Shown: positions 1 to 5,730, counted from the first letter of the stretch. The stretch is DNA of 8,636 bases from an uncultured Caulobacterales bacterium (GCA_903889785.1 CAISYT010000237.1:1-8636); one strand, 5' to 3'. Notes: a model not told the origin generated them from the letters alone. Translations and numbers: made by a program.

Positions 1-771
1 GACCTGATCGCCGCCTGGAAGGACGCCGGCCACAAGCCTAACCGCGAGGCCCTGAACGACTGGTGGCAAGAAATCGACGCCTGGCGCGCCCGGCAGTCGT
101 TGGCATATGTCAACTCCGACACGGTCATCAAGCCGCAGTACGCCATCGAGCGGCTGTACAAACTCACCCAGGATCGCGAGGTGTTCATCACCACCGAGGT
201 CGGCCAGCATCAGATGTGGGCCGCCCAGCATTTCCGCTTCCAGCAGCCCAACCACTGGATGACCTCTGGGGGCCTGGGAACCATGGGCTACGGCCTTCCC
301 GCTGCGGTTGGCGTGCAACTGGCGCATCCGAACGCCCTGGTCGTCGACATCGCGGGCGAGGCGTCGATCCAAATGACCATGCAGGAAATCAGTACGGCGG
401 TGCAGTTCAACCTGCCGGTCAAGGTGTTCATCCTCAACAACGAGTGGATGGGCATGGTGCGCCAGTGGCAACAACTGCTGCACGGCGAGCGCTACAGCCA
501 TTCCTACAGCGAAAGCCTGCCCGACTTCGTCAAGCTGGCCGAGGCCTATGGTGCGGTGGGAATCCGCTGCGAAAGCCCCGTCGACCTGGACGAAAAGATC
601 CTCCAGATGATCAACACGGATCGTCCGGTGATCTTCGACTGCCGGGTCGAAAAGGCCGAGAACTGCCTGCCGATGATCCCGTCGGGCAAGGCGCACAACG
701 ACATGATCCTGCCAGACGATATTCGCGATATCGGTTCGGTCATCGACGCCGCCGGCCGTCAGCTGGTCTAG
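1..771 (+). CDS. ilvB: Acetolactate synthase large subunit, C-terminal part (5' end outside window)
   Basis: This is the last 256 codons of the catalytic subunit of acetolactate synthase (acetohydroxyacid synthase), which condenses two pyruvates, or pyruvate and 2-ketobutyrate, in the first shared step of valine, leucine and isoleucine synthesis. The frame is open from base 1; family members are usually 560-600 residues, so a little over half is off-window. The visible part is the C-terminal ThDP-binding domain: the TEVGQHQMW stretch, then GLGTMGYGLPAAVG, then the ThDP/Mg motif from GEAS (codon 358-360 is Glu) to the NN pair at 436-441, followed by EWMGMVRQWQ and the LPDFVKLAEAYG segment. The usual motif residue after the Gly is Asp; here it is Glu. 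The stop codon TAG at 769-771 overlaps the ribosome binding site of ilvN, which indicates co-translation of the two subunits. Identification is by recalled family motifs and is very secure. Confidence 0.96.
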   Translation, partial: DLIAAWKDAGHKPNREALNDWWQEIDAWRARQSLAYVNSDTVIKPQYAIERLYKLTQDREVFITTEVGQHQMWAAQHFRFQQPNHWMTSGGLGTMGYGLPAAVGVQLAHPNALVVDIAGEASIQMTMQEISTAVQFNLPVKVFILNNEWMGMVRQWQQLLHGERYSHSYSESLPDFVKLAEAYGAVGIRCESPVDLDEKILQMINTDRPVIFDCRVEKAENCLPMIPSGKAHNDMILPDDIRDIGSVIDAAGRQLV

Positions 772-782
772 GAAAAACGCCC

Positions 783-1328
783 ATGACCAATTCCGCTTCC
801 GCCTACGACCTGACGCCCGAAACGGCGACCGACCGTCTGGCCACCTTCACCCTGCTGGTCGACAACGAGGCCGGGGTGCTGCACCGCGTGGTCGGGCTGT
901 TCTCGGGCCGCGGCTACAATATCGAGAGCCTCACGGTGGCCGAGACCGACCGCAAGAGCCACACCAGCCGTATCACCGTGGTCACGCGTGGTGCGCCGCA
1001 TACCCTGGAGCAGATCGAGGCCCAGCTGGCCAAGGTGATCAGTGTACGCAAGGTGCGCGACGTCTCCGGCGATCCGTCGGCGGTGCAACGCGAATTGGCA
1101 CTGATCAAGGTCAAAGGGTCGGGCCAGCAGCGCGTCGAGGCCCTGAGCGTAGCCGACATCTTCCGCGCCAAGGTGATCGATACCACCCTGGAAAGCTTCG
1201 TGTTCGAACTGACCGGTGCCCCAGAGAAGATCGACAGCTTCGTAGAGCTGATGCGGCCGCTTGGCCTGGTTGAGCTATCGCGTACCGGCGTGCTGTCCAT
1301 CGAACGCGGCCCCAGCGCCGGCATCTAG
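783..1328 (+). CDS. ilvN: Acetolactate synthase small (regulatory) subunit
   Basis: This 181-residue protein is the regulatory subunit of acetolactate synthase; it binds the IlvB catalytic subunit, stimulates it and, in this family, confers feedback inhibition by branched-chain amino acids. An N-terminal ACT domain begins near residue 18 (ATFTLLVDNEAGVLHRVVGL, then FSGRGYNIESLTV) and runs to about residue 95; the C-terminal domain contains ELALIKVK and the segment VEALSVADIFRAKVID, and ends near LVELSRTGVLSIERG. Length is near the 160-190 residues usual for alphaproteobacterial IlvN/IlvH. The ATG at 783 was chosen because AGGAAA at 770-775 sits about 7 nt upstream and because the IlvN homology starts just after it; the same frame is open further upstream but there it only shadows ilvB. 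The gap to ilvB is 11 nt, so the two form one operon. Confidence 0.96.
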   Translation: MTNSASAYDLTPETATDRLATFTLLVDNEAGVLHRVVGLFSGRGYNIESLTVAETDRKSHTSRITVVTRGAPHTLEQIEAQLAKVISVRKVRDVSGDPSAVQRELALIKVKGSGQQRVEALSVADIFRAKVIDTTLESFVFELTGAPEKIDSFVELMRPLGLVELSRTGVLSIERGPSAGI

Positions 1329-1332
1329 CGCA

Positions 1333-1349
1333 ACGAGGCGGGTCCTCGT
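1333..1349 (+). terminator. Possible hairpin terminator after ilvN
   Basis: ACGAGG at 1333-1338 can pair with CCTCGT at 1344-1349 around a 5-nt loop, 5 nt after the ilvN stop. There is no following T-run, so it would be a weak or non-canonical terminator, or simply a 3'-end stabilising hairpin separating ilvBN from ssrA. Confidence 0.35.
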
Positions 1350-1381
1350 CACTACGGCTGGCGCCTCTGCCGCTTAGCGCC

Positions 1382-1387
1382 TATATT
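1382..1387 (+). promoter_or_regulatory. Possible -10 element for ssrA
   Basis: TATATT at 1382-1387 lies about 7 nt before the first hairpin of the tmRNA acceptor piece (stem starts at 1394), the right distance for a -10 box. At 17 nt upstream there is only a poor -35 match (TGGCGC, 1359-1364). A strong promoter is expected for a stable RNA, but the boxes here are assigned only by position. Confidence 0.3.
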
Positions 1388-1393
1388 CCCAGC

Positions 1394-1474
1394 GTTCGGT
1401 TCGCCGAACTATGGAGATAAACGCGCACGTAATAAGCAGACTGGACCCGGGTGCGAATCCCGGCGGCTCCACCA
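1394..1474 (+). ncRNA. tmRNA acceptor piece (CCA-bearing RNA)
   Basis: It opens with a 6-bp hairpin closed by a TTCG tetraloop (GTTCGG 1394-1399, CCGAAC 1404-1409), continues through a single-stranded or inter-piece pairing region, and ends with the T-arm (1447-1463), the 3' acceptor strand (1464-1470), discriminator A and an encoded CCA (1472-1474). The exact mature 5' end cannot be read from sequence. Confidence 0.8.
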
Positions 1475-1504
1475 AATCTTCTCCGGGTTTTCGCCGGGAT
1501 GTGC
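1475..1504 (+). other. Internal transcribed spacer of the permuted tmRNA precursor
   Basis: Thirty nucleotides separate the CCA from the first G of the coding piece. A small hairpin can form (CCGG 1483-1486 with CCGG 1494-1497, 7-nt loop). In permuted tmRNA genes this spacer is removed by the tRNA-processing activities, leaving the 5' end at 1505 and the CCA end at 1474; that these are the exact ends here is inferred from the acceptor-stem pairing. Confidence 0.75.
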
Positions 1505-1716
1505 GGGGCCGATCAGCATCGACAGATGTGTAAAGGTGATTGCTTTCTCTCGGCATGGCTCCACCGACATCGGGCCATTTTCTAAATGCGAACGATAACT
1601 TCGCTGAAGAGTATGCGATCGCCGCGTAATGCGGTGCTAGCGAACTCGACCTAAAGTCCTAGGGGTTCAGATCCCTAGGCGGGGCCCGGGAGGCGCCTGG
1701 CAACAGAAGCCTCCCA
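1505..1716 (+). ncRNA. tmRNA coding piece (5' acceptor strand, tag frame, 3' hairpins)
   Basis: It begins with the 5' acceptor strand GGGGCCG, followed by a D-arm-like segment with the AUCGAC motif, the tag frame (1588-1629), a 7-bp hairpin (CCTAGGG 1658-1664 with CCCTAGG 1673-1679, 8-nt loop), and a second 7-bp hairpin (GGGAGGC 1688-1694 with GCCTCCC 1709-1715) whose 14-nt loop carries the conserved TGGCAACAGAA. The mature 3' end is estimated just after the second hairpin. Confidence 0.8.
1588..1629 (+). other. tmRNA tag reading frame, tag (A)ANDNFAEEYAIAA
   Basis: From the resume codon GCG at 1588 the frame reads A-N-D-N-F-A-E-E-Y-A-I-A-A and stops at TAA (1627-1629); with the alanine carried on tmRNA the tag is AANDNFAEEYAIAA. 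This is close to the Caulobacter tag AANDNFAEEFAVAA that I recall, with conservative Phe-to-Tyr and Val-to-Ile changes. The AAND start and terminal Ala-Ala are the parts expected to meet SspB and ClpX. Confidence 0.92.
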
Positions 1717-1728
1717 CTTTCACACAAA

Positions 1729-1756
1729 CAGCGGTGGCGCTTCAAAAAGTGCGCTG
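1729..1756 (+). terminator. Possible terminator hairpin downstream of ssrA
   Basis: Outer stem CAGCG (1729-1733) with CGCTG (1752-1756) and inner stem CGCTT (1738-1742) with AAGTG (1747-1751), containing one G-U pair, closed by a CAAA loop, with a 4-nt bulge on one side. It starts about 13 nt after the last tmRNA hairpin. No clear T-run follows, so the function is a guess. Confidence 0.33.
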
Positions 1757-1761
1757 AGATT

Positions 1762-1777
1762 TCAGACCGTCAGACCG
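1762..1777 (+). repeat. Tandem 8-bp repeat, 2 x TCAGACCG
   Basis: TCAGACCG occurs twice head to tail (1762-1769 and 1770-1777). Its core GTCAGACC (1769-1776) recurs exactly at 2260-2267, next to the sspB start, so the copies bracket the less GC-rich interval. The second copy can also pair with GGTCT at 1786-1790 (AGACC 1772-1776) to make a small hairpin. Confidence 0.5.
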
Positions 1778-1795
1778 GGAGATTTGGTCTTATCG

Positions 1796-2254
1796 TCAGA
1801 AATAAAAGAGATGGCTCATGTTCGGGTCGAGTCGACCCATACCGATTTGCGGACAGCCGCTTTCATACGCTCCCTTGGCCATGGCCCTGGCGGCCTCCTC
1901 GCCCCTCAGAACATAGACAGCCGGAACGAAGCAACTGCTATAGTTTGAGAAGACCTCTCCAGTCCCGACGATGTCGTCGAGGACGTTAGGGTTCAAAACC
2001 TCGCCGGCGTTGAAACGATAAAATATCTCTATCGCCTTATATATAGCACTCTGGCCATCGTAGCTTTTAGCGGCCCTTTCCATACTCTTTACAGCCCCAG
2101 CCCAGTCAGCAAGGGTTGACTTCACGAGCGCATCGAAAAACCACGTTGTGTCGTCCCAAGGCGCTGCAGCGATGGCCTTTTTAACAGCGGGAATTTGGGC
2201 AAATTTTTTCTCATCATCCCAGCACCACGCCCCTTGCCGACTCCGGTACAGTCG
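1796..2254 (-). pseudogene. 5'-truncated gene remnant, product unrecognised
   Basis: I do not recognise this protein. On the minus strand a frame is open from 2254 down to a TGA at 1796-1798. The only usual start codon in it is GTG at 2123-2125, which would give 109 residues but has no visible ribosome binding site. The frame continues upstream for about 40 more codons with convincing protein-like sequence (for example KFAQIPAVKKAIAAAPWDD, TTWFFDAL) and no usual start before the TAG at 2255-2257. That pattern suits a gene that lost its 5' end at a junction just before sspB. The reading is rich in helix-forming residues (GAVKSMERAAKSYDG, QSAIYKAIEIFYRF), perhaps repeat-type helical, and ends in SHLFYF. 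Base composition is visibly less GC-rich than the neighbours, suggesting transfer from elsewhere. The alternative is a short intact gene from the GTG. Confidence 0.45.
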
Positions 2255-2259
2255 CTAGG
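2234..2259 (+). promoter_or_regulatory. Possible sspB promoter (Caulobacter-type housekeeping)
   Basis: TTGCCGA (2234-2240) and GCTAGG (2254-2259) are separated by 13 nt, resembling the Caulobacter housekeeping pattern TTGACG-N10-14-GCTANA. If real, transcription would start about 6-9 nt after the -10, that is at or next to the ATG at 2268, giving a leaderless mRNA. The same bases (AGGG, 2257-2260) could instead be the ribosome binding site of a longer transcript; both cannot apply. Confidence 0.35.
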
Positions 2260-2267
2260 GTCAGACC
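2260..2267 (+). repeat. Distal copy of 8-bp direct repeat GTCAGACC
   Basis: GTCAGACC at 2260-2267 matches 1769-1776 exactly and ends immediately before the sspB start codon. The two copies lie at the edges of the interval that separates ssrA from sspB. Eight bases can match by chance over this distance, so the link to an insertion event is tentative. Confidence 0.4.
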
Positions 2268-2765
2268 ATGCCAACAGACGCGTGCCCGGAAGACCTGATG
2301 CAATACGAGGCCATGGCGCAGGATGCCCTGCGCGGTGTGGTTAAGGCCGCCGTGAAGCGCGCCGCGGGGCCAGGCGGGCTGCCGGGTGCCCACCATCTTT
2401 ACGTGACCTTCAAAACCCATGCGCCGGGCGTGTCGCTGCCGCCAGCCCTGCTAGCGAAATACCCAGACGAGATGACCATCGTGCTACAGCACCAGTACCG
2501 TGATCTGGCGCCGGGCGAGACGTTCTTTTCCGTCACCCTGAAGTTCGGCGGCCAGCCCATGCGTCTTTCGGTGCCCTATACAGCGGTCAGCCGGTTCTTT
2601 GACCCGTCGGTCAATTTTGTATTGCAGTTCCATCCTCCCGAGGCCGAGATCACGGCCATGCCCGAGCCACCCGAACAGCCCGAACACCCGCAGACTGCGC
2701 CACCGAGCGAAGGCAGCGCCGACGCTCCCAAGGTTGTTTCGCTCGACCAGTTCCGGAAGAAATAG
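2268..2765 (+). CDS. sspB: ClpXP adaptor protein SspB (alphaproteobacterial type)
   Basis: This 165-residue cytoplasmic protein is the SspB adaptor (SspB-alpha, former DUF1321), which binds the ssrA tag and delivers tagged proteins to the ClpXP protease. Residues about 8-122 form the substrate-binding core, with EDLMQYEAMAQDALRGVV, then HHLYVTFKT, KYPDEMTIVLQHQY, ETFFSVTLKFGG, and FDPSVNFVLQF. Residues about 124-154 are a Pro/Glu-rich flexible linker (PEPPEQPEHPQ). The last residues, KVVSLDQFRKK, are the ClpX-binding tail. The ATG at 2268 is chosen because homology begins within the first ten residues and AGGG lies at 2257-2260; Met11 is a less likely start. The stop abuts the next gene's ATG. 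Placement about 0.55 kb after ssrA puts the tag and its adaptor side by side. Confidence 0.94.
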   Translation: MPTDACPEDLMQYEAMAQDALRGVVKAAVKRAAGPGGLPGAHHLYVTFKTHAPGVSLPPALLAKYPDEMTIVLQHQYRDLAPGETFFSVTLKFGGQPMRLSVPYTAVSRFFDPSVNFVLQFHPPEAEITAMPEPPEQPEHPQTAPPSEGSADAPKVVSLDQFRKK

Positions 2766-3554
2766 ATGGGCCAGGGGCGCGCGATCTTTCCTGGCCTGTT
2801 GCTCCCCGCCCTGATCCTTGGCCTGTGGCTAGGGTCGCCCCATCCGGTCCGTGCCGCGTCCATCTTTGCCGACTGGACCGCCGTGGTCATCGCCGGCGAC
2901 TATCACGCCCATTCCGGTGCCGAGAGCGAAGCCTTCGACAACGCCCGCCGCGATGTGGCCGCCCAACTGGGCAAGATGGGCTTTACTCCCGCCAATGTGG
3001 TGCAGTTCTCCACCCGGCCAGACCGCTATCCGCAACAGGCCCCGCGTATGGCGGCCATACCGATGATCCGCGATGGCCTGCTGGAAACCGCCAGCAAGGC
3101 CAAGGGCGGCTGCCTGGTCTATTACAGCTCGCACGGCATACCGGGTGGGCTGATCCTGACCACAGAACAGCAGGGCTATATTACGCCCGGTACCCTGAGG
3201 CAGATGATCGACACGGCCTGTCCGGGGCGGCCCAGTATCGTGGTGCTGTCGGCCTGTTTCTCCGGCGGCTTTATTCCGGGGCTTGAGCGCAACGACCGCA
3301 TGATCTTCACCGCCGCGCGGCCCGATCGCACATCATTCGGCTGTGGTGAGAGCGACAAATACCCCTATTTCGACACGTGTTTCCTGGAGCAGGCCCCCGG
3401 TGCGCATGATTTCGTAAACCTGGCCCAGCGCACCACCGCCTGTATCGCCGCGAAGGAAATGGCGACCGGCGCAACCCCGCCGTCAGAGCCTCAGCTGTGG
3501 ATTGGTCCGGCGATCAAACCGCTTCTACCGCTCTATGCCTTCCCGTCGGGCTGA
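2766..3554 (+). CDS. Secreted C13-family (legumain/caspase-fold) cysteine peptidase
   Basis: This 262-residue protein fits peptidase family C13 (clan CD), the legumain and GPI-transamidase group. The catalytic pair is visible: His123 in LVYYSSHGIPGG and Cys164 in VVLSACFSGGF, each after a hydrophobic strand as is typical of the clan. An N-terminal signal peptide is clear: GLLLPALILGLWLG is the hydrophobic core and PVRAAS a cleavage site near residue 30, so it acts in the periplasm or outside. Five other cysteines (106, 152, 193, 205, 226) in the mature part could form disulfides. GGAAG at 2755-2759 lies inside the end of sspB, 6 nt before this ATG, and the sspB TAG touches the ATG (TAGATG), so translation is coupled. 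The substrate is unknown; bacterial C13 proteins are little studied. Family assignment is confident, active-site function is inferred. Confidence 0.88.
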   Translation: MGQGRAIFPGLLLPALILGLWLGSPHPVRAASIFADWTAVVIAGDYHAHSGAESEAFDNARRDVAAQLGKMGFTPANVVQFSTRPDRYPQQAPRMAAIPMIRDGLLETASKAKGGCLVYYSSHGIPGGLILTTEQQGYITPGTLRQMIDTACPGRPSIVVLSACFSGGFIPGLERNDRMIFTAARPDRTSFGCGESDKYPYFDTCFLEQAPGAHDFVNLAQRTTACIAAKEMATGATPPSEPQLWIGPAIKPLLPLYAFPSG

Positions 3555-3602
3555 CCAGGCTCTATTACGGGTGGCATTCTCGGTGTTCGAAGGAAGCGTT
3601 AA

Positions 3603-5726
3603 TTGCCACCCCGACCTGCCCTTCGCCTGACCCTTAGCGCAGGCTTGGCCGCCTTAAGCCTGCTGGGCCTCAGCGCATCGGCCCAAACGCCGGAGATCGG
3701 TGCCACACCGGCCCGGCCGCCCTTGGCCGCCGCTGCGCCACGCACAGCCAATCCCTACAGTCGGTTCTATACTCAGGCCCGCCGCACCGCCGGCGTCAAC
3801 GTCACCTCAGCGGCGGGGCTGAAAGCCACTGTTCTCTCGCCACCCGCCGGGCCCACCGTCGATACGGTGAAGCTGCAAGCCTATGTCGACGGCGTGGTCG
3901 ACGCCACTATGACAGACGATCACCTAGCTGGGGCCGCGGTAGTAGTGGTCCAAAACGGGCAAATTGTGCTCAGCAAGGGCTATGGCATCGACCGCATCAG
4001 CCCGCGCCGCGCCGTCGATCCGGACCGCACCCTGTTCCGGATCGGCTCGATCTCCGAGACCTTCACCTGGATTGCCCTGCAGAGGGAAATTGGCTCTGGC
4101 CGGATGCGGCTGGACGCACCGGTCAACCTCTACCTGCCAGAACGGCTGCAGTTGAAGGATCAAGGGTTCAAGACCCCGGTGCGCCTGCGCGATCTGATGA
4201 CCCACACCGGCGGTTTCGAGGACCGAGCGCTGGGCCAACTGTACGAACGGGACTGGCAGCGTGTGCGGCCCTTGACCCTCTACCTGCGCCAAGAACAGCC
4301 CCGCCGGGTGCGTGAGCCAGGCCAGATGGTGTCCTATTCCAACTATGGCGCGGGTCTGGCGGGGGCGGCGGTAGCCAATGTGCAGGGCAAGAGCTTTGAG
4401 CGGCTGATCGAGGAGGAAATCCTGATCCCGACGGGCATGGCCAATACCACCTTCCGCGAACCCCATCCTAACCGGTCGGATCTCCCCCAGGCTATGAAGC
4501 CGGAGATGGCCGCAAACGTCTCGCAGGGCTTTGGCTGGCAAAACGGCCAGTTCGCCCCACGCGCATTTGAATACATCGGCCAGATCGCGCCCGCAGGCTC
4601 TGCCAGCGCGACCCCTGCCGACATGGGCCGCTACATGAGCCTGTTGCTGGCCGGCGGAACCCTCGAGGGTCGTACGGTCTATTCGCCGGCTGTGGACCGT
4701 GCGATCCGCACCCCGCTTTACCGTCCAGCACAAGAGGCCGCAGGCTGGACCGCCGGCTTTGAAGACCTGCCCCTGCCCGGCGGGCGGCGCGGCCTGGGCC
4801 ACGACGGCCAGACCCTGTCATTCCGCTCGAATATGGTGCTGATCCCGTCGCTGAACCTTGGCGTATTCGTTGTGGCCAACAGCGAAGGGGGTGCGCATTT
4901 GACCCAGACCTTGGCACCCGCCCTGGTCCGCCAGATGTTTGGGCCGCCGGTCGGCCCGCCGCCCTCCGCCCAGGCACCGCCCGTAGCGCCCCAGGTCTAT
5001 CCCGGCAAATACCTCACCAACCGCCGTGCCTATGCGGGCCTGGAAGCCTTTGTTGACCGTCTGTTTGGCCGCGCCACGGTATCGGCCCAGCCCGATGGCA
5101 CCCTGGTGGTGGATATGGATGGCCAGAAACATGCCTATCTGCCTGCCCCCCGCGCTGGACTGTTCCGCGACGCCGAAGGCGGTGCCGCGCCGGTGGTATT
5201 TGGTTTCGATGTCCGCGGCCGGGCCAAGACCCTATTAGCCCCGACGGGGGGTGATACATTCCAGCGTCAAGGCCTGCTCGACAGCCTGGGCCTGATGACG
5301 ACGCTCGCCATCGCCACGGGAATATGCGCCTTGGCTGTTATCAGCGGCCTCTTCGCGCCTCTGGGCCAGCCCATGCGCCAGACCATGGTGCAGAGCCGCA
5401 CAGCCTTAAGCCAGACCCTGCAATCGTTGCTGTGGCTGATCGCCCTAATCTGTTTCGCGATCTGGGTGCTGCGCTCTGGCGACCGGCTGCGCCTGTCCTA
5501 CGACTGGCCCGGGGTCCTGGTCATCACCGCCTCGGCCTGTGCCCTGGTGGCGGGTGTCCTGGGCGTGCTGAACCTGCTGCTGGCACCGCTGGTGTGGAAG
5601 GGTGGACGGCGCCTCGACAGTTGGACCCTGGGGCGCAAGTTGCGCTTCACCTGCACGGCTCTGATCTTTACCGCGTTCACGGGCTTGATCGGGTTGTGGG
5701 GTGGTCTGACGCCCTGGGTGTCCTAA
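3603..5726 (+). CDS. Exported beta-lactamase-like serine hydrolase with four C-terminal TM helices and altered SxxK motif
   Basis: This 707-residue protein belongs to the serine beta-lactamase/class C penicillin-binding superfamily (S12-like). It has a signal peptide (cleavage likely after SASA, residue 27), a hydrolase domain of roughly residues 90-445, a linker and beta-rich part to about 560, and four predicted membrane helices (about 563-585, 606-624, 636-664, 680-703). Motifs: Ser149 in FRIGSISETFTW, YSN at 245-247, HDG at 400-402. The Lys expected three residues after the catalytic Ser is Glu152 (GAG, 4056-4058), one base from a Lys codon. Without this Lys the usual acyl-enzyme chemistry should be impaired, so it may be inactive, work differently, or bind ligand only. 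The TTG start at 3603 is supported by AGGAAG at 3591-3596, 6 nt upstream. The 48-nt gap after the C13 gene leaves co-transcription open. Substrate unknown; not evidence of drug resistance. Confidence 0.88.
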   Translation: MPPRPALRLTLSAGLAALSLLGLSASAQTPEIGATPARPPLAAAAPRTANPYSRFYTQARRTAGVNVTSAAGLKATVLSPPAGPTVDTVKLQAYVDGVVDATMTDDHLAGAAVVVVQNGQIVLSKGYGIDRISPRRAVDPDRTLFRIGSISETFTWIALQREIGSGRMRLDAPVNLYLPERLQLKDQGFKTPVRLRDLMTHTGGFEDRALGQLYERDWQRVRPLTLYLRQEQPRRVREPGQMVSYSNYGAGLAGAAVANVQGKSFERLIEEEILIPTGMANTTFREPHPNRSDLPQAMKPEMAANVSQGFGWQNGQFAPRAFEYIGQIAPAGSASATPADMGRYMSLLLAGGTLEGRTVYSPAVDRAIRTPLYRPAQEAAGWTAGFEDLPLPGGRRGLGHDGQTLSFRSNMVLIPSLNLGVFVVANSEGGAHLTQTLAPALVRQMFGPPVGPPPSAQAPPVAPQVYPGKYLTNRRAYAGLEAFVDRLFGRATVSAQPDGTLVVDMDGQKHAYLPAPRAGLFRDAEGGAAPVVFGFDVRGRAKTLLAPTGGDTFQRQGLLDSLGLMTTLAIATGICALAVISGLFAPLGQPMRQTMVQSRTALSQTLQSLLWLIALICFAIWVLRSGDRLRLSYDWPGVLVITASACALVAGVLGVLNLLLAPLVWKGGRRLDSWTLGRKLRFTCTALIFTAFTGLIGLWGGLTPWVS

Positions 5727-5730
5727 AAGC

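Larger units (their letters stand above)
1388..1716 (+). ncRNA. ssrA: tmRNA (SsrA), circularly permuted two-piece form
   Basis: tmRNA rescues stalled ribosomes: charged with alanine, it enters the A site, the ribosome switches to its short frame and adds a degradation tag. The gene is in permuted order: the CCA-bearing acceptor piece comes first (CCA at 1472-1474), a spacer of about 30 nt follows, then the 5' acceptor strand and the tag-coding piece. The two acceptor strands pair over 7 bp: GGGGCCG (1505-1511) with CGGCTCC (1464-1470), with G3-U as the third pair, the identity element for alanyl-tRNA synthetase, and A1471 as discriminator. A T-arm with a 5-bp stem (1447-1451 with 1459-1463) and 7-nt loop TGCGAAT is present. 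Downstream of the tag, conserved CCTGGCAACAGAAGCC is visible. Outer ends are estimated; I did not resolve the helix joining the two pieces. The permuted arrangement is known from alphaproteobacteria such as Caulobacter. Confidence 0.93.

Noticed and set aside
63..782. A long plus-strand frame running from inside ilvB into ilvN
   Set aside because: The part before 783 is an out-of-frame shadow of ilvB with low-complexity Arg/Gly-rich translation; IlvN homology starts only at 783.
1374..1556. A 60-residue minus-strand open frame across the tmRNA region
   Set aside because: It is antisense to the acceptor piece, spacer and start of the coding piece; its sequence is fully explained by RNA structure and has no ribosome binding site or protein family signal.
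1824..1838. Perfect 7-bp inverted repeat GGGTCGA-G-TCGACCC
   Set aside because: It lies inside the minus-strand reading frame, with a 1-nt centre that cannot form a hairpin loop; it could be an operator-like palindrome but there is only one and nothing around it supports regulation.
3924..4977. Two long minus-strand open frames (3924-4802 and 4492-4977)
   Set aside because: They lie opposite the serine hydrolase, whose signal peptide, motifs and membrane segments are clear; the antisense translations show no recognisable family and reflect high GC content.
3603..5726. Reading the serine hydrolase as an antibiotic-resistance beta-lactamase
   Set aside because: The size, membrane helices and missing motif lysine differ from class C beta-lactamases; similarity is only at superfamily level.
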